A stretch of 64,000 nt of DNA from ZC4RG29 sp964521255. GTDB taxonomy: Bacteria; Bacteroidota; Bacteroidia; Cytophagales; Cyclobacteriaceae. Of this stretch, positions 59,015 to 64,000 are shown piece by piece (positions within the stretch are counted from its first letter, which is position 1; the number at the start of each line of letters is the position of its first letter). The notes below the pieces were generated by a model. The model did not search any database, was not told the DNA's origin, and was given only the letters and a program-made list of their open reading frames with translations. The stretch lies in NCBI GenBank assembly GCA_964521255.1, contig CAZFRM010000022.1, positions 1 through 64,000 on the forward strand, read 5' to 3'. A program made the position numbers and the translations under genes.

Positions 59015-60790
59015 TTATTTAGCTTTCCCGTTCTTATCAATCACCAACATTTTTTCTGACGTAGCGATAATCAGGTCGCCTGTATCCTGTTTGTATTGAA
59101 TTTCATTTGGAATGAAATCAAGTTGCAGGTCATTGGTCCATGATAATCCATCAGAACGATAAATCTTGGCGAGTGTTGAAGGATACTTTTCAGTCAACGT
59201 TCCTGTAGCATAAATCAGCACATAATAGATCTGGCTGTTGTTATCAGCAGTCAGCACTTTCAAATTAGGCAACTGGCTTAATTTAAAATTTGGCTGATCA
59301 ACAGGGAAATCTACTTTTATATCCGGGCGCCGTGAAGGTGTAATAGAATAAAAGTAACCGGCCACATTTAACGAATCCAAATAGGAAAGGCCAACGGTAT
59401 ATTTTTCTTGCTGCACTATCAAAGGTTTGTACGTTGAAACTGCATTATCTAAAAATAAAGGCACTGACGTAGAGTCTACAATTACCCAACGAAGAGCATC
59501 CTGTTTCTTTAGAAGCTCTTTAGCAAGCAGCGCTTTCTCCCGTTCGGCAAATTCTTTTTCTCCCGTAATATAATTTTTAAGAACAAGCGGATTATTGTAG
59601 GCATTGGTTACAAAATGCTGATAGTTCATAGTCGCCTTATCCAAATCTGTTGAGAGTAACTTAGCTGCTATGCTATCCAATTTATGGAGATACTTATTTT
59701 CCTTTTCAAGTAAATTCATTTGGAGTTGAACATCTGCGGAATCACGATGAGCATTGTTTTCAATAACAACTGATTTGTATTCCAGGTTAGCAATTTTTAA
59801 GCTGAATACATTTAACGGTAATGGATCCGAGTCAAATTTTTTCAACTGACCTGAAAGAAGTTCTTCGGTAAGTCTTGTCAGATCGGTAATTACAGATGTA
59901 GAATCAGTTTTCAATTTTTCATTAAGCTTATTCAATTCCGTATCAAATGAAAGCAAATGCTCTCGCATCGGATTAATTTCTTTTACAATAACATTCTTAG
60001 CTTCAATAGAAAATTTTTTATAATCCCAAAGCTGAATTTCATTTTGATAGAAATCACTGACATTTATTCCATCTGTGGAAAAGTCTTCAATATCCTCAAG
60101 CCTAAGGGAAGGTTTATAATTTGTGCCCCCAACATTTTGCATGCTTGCAATATAATTCTCAGTAAACTTCATTGTCGAATCAAAGCGAATGATAAGTTCA
60201 TCTAATGTTAATATTGTACTGTCGCCCGACTGAAGATAAAGATCATTCGATGATGTATAAGGCTTTTGTATAGAGCAATAAAGAGCATTGGTTTTTCTAT
60301 AAAGGCTATCTGCAAAGGTGAAATAATACTTAACCATTTTTATTCTATCCTTTCGCTCACGCAAACCTTCCATTCGCTTGTCCAGGTCAAACTGAATGTC
60401 GGATAGCTGCACGCCAAACTGCCCTGTTCTAAGATCCCTCCTTTTGTATGCCTGGTAGTACTCATCATTTTTCTTTATCTCCTTTTCATTGATTGTTTTT
60501 TTTGCTTTGTCGTAAAAGAAAATGGCAGAGTCGATATTCTTAAATGCAACAGCGGTTTGCTTCAAAATGTCATTCCTGACAGATTTTTCCTGGTAGATAA
60601 TACCCATGAAAAGAAAAGCATTTGGATTATCATCGTTTTCCTTTAAATACTTCTTTAAAAACGGTTCGGCCTGTTCGTATTGCTTTGTGCTTAATAATCC
60701 AAAAATATCTTTGTATTTTGTCTTCTGAGCCTGAACAGAATGAATGGTAAATACAAGCAAAAGAAACTTGATTAAGCCAACTTTTGTCAT
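59015..60790 (-). CDS. Exported protein of unknown function with helical repeats
   Basis: A 591-residue product with a signal peptide (LIKFLLLVFTIHSVQA, likely cut before QKT) and an alpha-helical, charged body with TPR-like beginnings (YEQAEPFLKKYLKENDDNPN) and long coiled stretches (LLEKENKYLHKLDSIAAKLL). The C-terminal 130 residues turn beta-rich (VDFPVDQPNFKLSQLPNLKV) and end in a propeller-blade-like VLIDKNGK. I recognise no family. It is divergent from the TlpA-type gene, with 65 bases between the starts. Confidence 0.6.
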   Translation of the reverse strand: MTKVGLIKFLLLVFTIHSVQAQKTKYKDIFGLLSTKQYEQAEPFLKKYLKENDDNPNAFLFMGIIYQEKSVRNDILKQTAVAFKNIDSAIFFYDKAKKTINEKEIKKNDEYYQAYKRRDLRTGQFGVQLSDIQFDLDKRMEGLRERKDRIKMVKYYFTFADSLYRKTNALYCSIQKPYTSSNDLYLQSGDSTILTLDELIIRFDSTMKFTENYIASMQNVGGTNYKPSLRLEDIEDFSTDGINVSDFYQNEIQLWDYKKFSIEAKNVIVKEINPMREHLLSFDTELNKLNEKLKTDSTSVITDLTRLTEELLSGQLKKFDSDPLPLNVFSLKIANLEYKSVVIENNAHRDSADVQLQMNLLEKENKYLHKLDSIAAKLLSTDLDKATMNYQHFVTNAYNNPLVLKNYITGEKEFAEREKALLAKELLKKQDALRWVIVDSTSVPLFLDNAVSTYKPLIVQQEKYTVGLSYLDSLNVAGYFYSITPSRRPDIKVDFPVDQPNFKLSQLPNLKVLTADNNSQIYYVLIYATGTLTEKYPSTLAKIYRSDGLSWTNDLQLDFIPNEIQYKQDTGDLIIATSEKMLVIDKNGKAK

Positions 60791-60855
60791 TTTACATAAA
60801 TATTAGTTTACGGAATGTTAAAGATAAATAATTTGCAGCAAAGAATATTGAAATC

Positions 60856-61482
60856 ATGAATGCGCCAATAGATAAGACTAAGTTAAAAAGCATCCTTATT
60901 ACACTCTGGAGGAATCTTAAGATATGGCTCTCACTTATTGTCATTCTTCTCATATTGCGTTATTCGGGTGCATTGTCAGGACTATCTTCCGCTACAAACA
61001 AGGCTGTATTATTAACGGGTATAATGGATGCCGATCCATCTGGATATGTACCTGGCAAAGAACTTTTCAACTACAATTTCTCCGTTAAAACCTTAGCAGG
61101 AGAAACCATTGATTTTAATAAGTATAAAGGTAAACCAGTGTTCCTGAACCTGTGGGCCACCTGGTGTGGACCCTGTCGCGCTGAAATGCCGTCCATTCAA
61201 AATCTTTATGATAAGGTGAATAAGGACTCAGTTGCGTTCGTTGTGCTTTCACTGGATGCAGCGGATGATTTACAGAAGGTAAACAAGTATGTTGAATCAA
61301 AAGGATTCACATTCCCTGTATTCATCGCTGCAGAACTCCCACAACAGCTTCAGGTAAAGTTGATCCCAACTACTTTTGTAATTGATAAGGATGGAGTATT
61401 TGCTTACAGAAAGGAAGGAATGGCAGATTACGATACAAAACAATTCAAAAAATTTCTCGATAAGTTAATGTTAAAACAATAG
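60856..61482 (+). CDS. TlpA-family membrane-anchored thioredoxin
   Basis: A 208-residue protein with one N-terminal membrane helix (IWLSLIVILLILRYSGALSG), a linker and a periplasmic thioredoxin fold: FLNLWATWCGPCRAEMP with the CGPC redox pair, the LSLDAADDL segment and the cis-proline loop LIPTTFVIDKDG. Family members reduce or exchange disulfides in the periplasm, for instance in cytochrome maturation. The target is unknown; no ccm genes are near. The next gene on this strand is the penicillin-acylase-type one, 91 bases away. Confidence 0.88.
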   Translation: MNAPIDKTKLKSILITLWRNLKIWLSLIVILLILRYSGALSGLSSATNKAVLLTGIMDADPSGYVPGKELFNYNFSVKTLAGETIDFNKYKGKPVFLNLWATWCGPCRAEMPSIQNLYDKVNKDSVAFVVLSLDAADDLQKVNKYVESKGFTFPVFIAAELPQQLQVKLIPTTFVIDKDGVFAYRKEGMADYDTKQFKKFLDKLMLKQ

Positions 61483-61573
61483 ACTGATTTGAGGCATGAT
61501 TATTCCTCGTAAATCTGGTTACCTTGGAACTTTGATGGTAAACTCTGACATTTAAAGCCGAAACTACCTCAGT

Positions 61574-64000
61574 ATGAAGTTCTTTCTCTCGTTACTTGTA
61601 ACGCTTTCCCTAATTTATATTTTAGATCAAAGTTGGTTGATTGGCAACAACCGGCTTCCGGCACCAGGCAAATTCCTGGATCCTTTTCACGGCTTTTGGC
61701 AGAATGCAGAACCTAAAGGATTTATTGAGCCTAATGAATTAAATCTTTCCGGTCTTAAAGATAAAGTTGTTGTTTCTTACGACAGTCTTTTAATTCCTCA
61801 CATCTTCGCTGGAAACGATGGAGATCTCTACCTGGCGCAAGGATACATTACGGCGGTTCACCGACTTTGGCAAATGGAATTTCAAACCCATGCCGCGGCT
61901 GGGAGATTATCATCAATACTTGGACCCGGTAAGGATAGTGTATATCTGAATTATGATCGCAATCAACGAAGACTCGGTATTGTTACAGCTGCAGAAAAAG
62001 CCGTGGAGGCTATGATGAGAGATTCGGTTTCACGAATCGCGATTGAAAATTATACACGTGGCGTGAATCTTTACATTCGTTCGCTTACCTATAAAAATCT
62101 TCCCATTGAATATAAACTCATGGACTATTCTCCCGAAGAATGGACACCCTTAAAGTGTGGTATTCTACTAAAGAGTATGGCCCAAACGTTAAATATGGGC
62201 GACAAAGATATTGAGATGTCCAATGCTTTAAAGTTATACGGAAAGGAGATGGTAGACTTGCTCTATCCTGATCGTGAGCCGGGAACAGATCCGGTTGTAA
62301 ATAATCCGGGCGGCTGGAATTTTGCAAAAATTGCATTGGACCCCCTTCCCTCTGCACTTCCCGATGAACTTATAGGAATCACTCAACGTGAACAAGGTGA
62401 TCCCACTATTGGAAGTAACAATTGGGCTGTTAGCGGAAGTAAGACAGCAACAGGTTCTCCAATATTATGTAATGATCCGCATCTTAATACAACGCTGCCT
62501 TCTATCTGGTACGCTATTCATCTCAATGCACCTGGCATTAATACAATGGGTGTATCCCTTCCTGGCGGACCCGGAATTATTATAGGTTTTAATGACTCGA
62601 TTGCGTGGGGCATTACAAATGCTCAGCGTGATTTGGTTGACTGGTATAAAATTTCGTATGAAAATGACCAACGTAACCACTACATGCTAGATGGCGAATG
62701 GCAGGAAACCAGGAAACGAGTTGAAAAAATAACTGTACGAGGATATGAACCATTTTATGATACGGTTATCTACACAAAATGGGGCCCTGTTGCTTACGAT
62801 AAAAACTTTCGCCCGGAAGATGGATTAAGGGACTACTCGTTCCGTTGGATATCGCATGACCCTTCAACTGAGATAAGTACTTTTTATAGACTTAACCGGG
62901 CAAAAAATTTTAATGATTACATGAATGCACTTAATTATTTCTCATCACCTGCCCAGAATTTCGTATTTGCTTCCGTTTCGGGTGATGTTGCTATTCGTGT
63001 TCAGGGTAAATTTCCTGTGAGAAGAAAAGATGAGGGAAAATTTCTGTTAGACGGAAGCAAAAGCTCCAACGGATGGCAGAGGTACATTCCCTTTGATCAA
63101 AACGTTATGATAAAAAACCCTGAGCGCGGTTTTGTGAGTTCGGCCAACCAATACCCCGTAGATGAAACCTATCCTTATTACATCACAGCAACAAGCTACG
63201 AAGCTTATCGTAACCGCAGAATTAACCAGGTATTGCAAAAAATGAATAGCGTCACCGTGCGGGACATGATGTCACTTCAGAACGACAATTTCAACCTTAA
63301 AGCCAATGAAAGTCTCCCCCTGTTTTTGAGTATTCTTAACCATTCAGATACATCTAAGTATAGTGAACCCGCAAGGAAAGCACATAAGATTTTAACCGCC
63401 TGGGATTATGTGAATAATAAGGATTCAGAAGGTGCCTCTTATTATGAAGCCTGGTGGGATAATTTAATGCCGATGCTTTGGGATGAGATGTACAATAACG
63501 AAACTGCTCTCTCCCGTCCAACCACTTACAATACCATAAAATTAATTAGAGAGAACCCAACGTTGGAATTTTTTCACACCTCAAAAGAATCAACCGGTGA
63601 ACAAGACCTTAATAAAATAATTGTTAATGCTTTCATGGCCGGTGTAGCCTCCATTGAAAAATGGAAGGAAGATTCCAAAAAAGAAAAAGTGCGTTGGGCA
63701 GATTATAAAGACACCTATGTCCGGCATGTTGCTCGCATTGCTCCCTTTGGCAGGCATGTACAACACGGAGGAAATCATGATATTGTAAATGCCAGCGCCA
63801 GCACGCACGGACCATCCTGGCGCATGGTTGTGAGCCTGGAAAAATCCGGGATAAAAGCATTTGCCGTTTACCCTGGTGGACAGTCAGGAAATCCGGGAAG
63901 CGTTCACTATACCGATATGCTTAATAGCTGGTGCACTGGAAGATACTTCAGCCTGATCTTTCCCCATCGTGCAGAAGAAATGAAAGACAAGCTTTTCTTC
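61574..64000 (+). CDS. Penicillin-acylase-family (Ntn hydrolase, S45) protein, 3' end outside window
   Basis: Open from the ATG at 61,574 to the window edge (809 codons, no stop). Signal-peptide- or anchor-like start (MKFFLSLLVTLSLIYILDQS), alpha-chain region with VVVSYDSLLIPHIFAGNDGD, YLAQGYITAVHRLWQME and NYTRGVNLYIRSL, then the nucleophile at the start of the beta chain, GSNNWAVSG with Ser281, and the late GGQSGNPGSVHYTDM near the right edge. The family matures by self-cleavage before that Ser and hydrolyses amide bonds of penicillins, acyl-homoserine lactones or peptides; which one is unknown. Located in the periplasm by prediction. Confidence 0.9.
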   Translation, partial: MKFFLSLLVTLSLIYILDQSWLIGNNRLPAPGKFLDPFHGFWQNAEPKGFIEPNELNLSGLKDKVVVSYDSLLIPHIFAGNDGDLYLAQGYITAVHRLWQMEFQTHAAAGRLSSILGPGKDSVYLNYDRNQRRLGIVTAAEKAVEAMMRDSVSRIAIENYTRGVNLYIRSLTYKNLPIEYKLMDYSPEEWTPLKCGILLKSMAQTLNMGDKDIEMSNALKLYGKEMVDLLYPDREPGTDPVVNNPGGWNFAKIALDPLPSALPDELIGITQREQGDPTIGSNNWAVSGSKTATGSPILCNDPHLNTTLPSIWYAIHLNAPGINTMGVSLPGGPGIIIGFNDSIAWGITNAQRDLVDWYKISYENDQRNHYMLDGEWQETRKRVEKITVRGYEPFYDTVIYTKWGPVAYDKNFRPEDGLRDYSFRWISHDPSTEISTFYRLNRAKNFNDYMNALNYFSSPAQNFVFASVSGDVAIRVQGKFPVRRKDEGKFLLDGSKSSNGWQRYIPFDQNVMIKNPERGFVSSANQYPVDETYPYYITATSYEAYRNRRINQVLQKMNSVTVRDMMSLQNDNFNLKANESLPLFLSILNHSDTSKYSEPARKAHKILTAWDYVNNKDSEGASYYEAWWDNLMPMLWDEMYNNETALSRPTTYNTIKLIRENPTLEFFHTSKESTGEQDLNKIIVNAFMAGVASIEKWKEDSKKEKVRWADYKDTYVRHVARIAPFGRHVQHGGNHDIVNASASTHGPSWRMVVSLEKSGIKAFAVYPGGQSGNPGSVHYTDMLNSWCTGRYFSLIFPHRAEEMKDKLFF

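Overview
The window looks like chromosomal DNA of a Bacteroidota bacterium, most likely a gliding or gliding-derived member of the Cytophagales. The reasons are a type B type-IX-secretion (T9SS) C-terminal domain next to PorP/SprF and OmpA-type partners, an ExbB-ExbD-ExbD-TonB operon, a short NuoG without molybdopterin domain, -7 promoter elements of the TAnnTTTG kind, and moderate, AT-leaning base composition. No rRNA, tRNA, CRISPR array, phage or transposase gene is visible.

Layout. (1) 1-7,076, plus strand: end of a secreted adhesin-like protein, a PorP/SprF outer-membrane protein and a 1,732-residue TPR/PD40/repeat/OmpA/SPOR-like protein, the usual T9SS accessory trio. (2) 7,125-7,556: a CBS-pair protein. 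(3) 7,653-20,793, minus strand: a complete 14-gene complex I operon (nuoA-N; C and D separate; short NuoG). (4) 20,845-30,994: a small secreted protein, an amino-acid permease, an ExbB-ExbD-ExbD-TonB-small membrane protein-PstS-like-TPR operon, a DedA protein, three small unknown or little-known proteins. (5) 31,111-46,323, minus strand: a second complete complex I operon of 13 genes with different architecture (NuoCD fused, full-length NuoG). (6) 46,324-47,121: a gene-free island of nested palindromic repeats. (7) 47,122-64,000: beta-barrel-like protein, Gfo/Idh/MocA oxidoreductase, lysine-rich histone-H1-like protein, MreB-like protein, TPR histidine kinase, prohibitin-type protein, citrate synthase, acyl-CoA-binding protein, RsmE, fused SpmA-SpmB, unknowns, TlpA-type thioredoxin, and the first 809 codons of a penicillin-acylase-family protein.

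How the genes fit together. The two Nuo operons each encode a whole proton-pumping NADH:quinone oxidoreductase, so the cell probably deploys two complex I isoforms; they differ in fusion state, NuoG size, NuoA signature and junctions, which argues for separate ancestry rather than a recent duplication. The Exb/TonB operon would energise outer-membrane receptors from the same proton gradient. Citrate synthase feeds NADH to complex I.

The least ordinary signal is in the non-coding DNA. Most junctions in both nuo operons are tight or overlapping, and most gaps longer than about 25 bases hold repeats: stem-loops with a common CCTCTCC/GGAGAGG core but locus-specific inverted arms, arrays of degenerate 7- or 8-base units, or a perfect 28-base palindrome. 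I did not find a clearly new protein-coding system; the repeat architecture and the paired complex I operons are the best leads.
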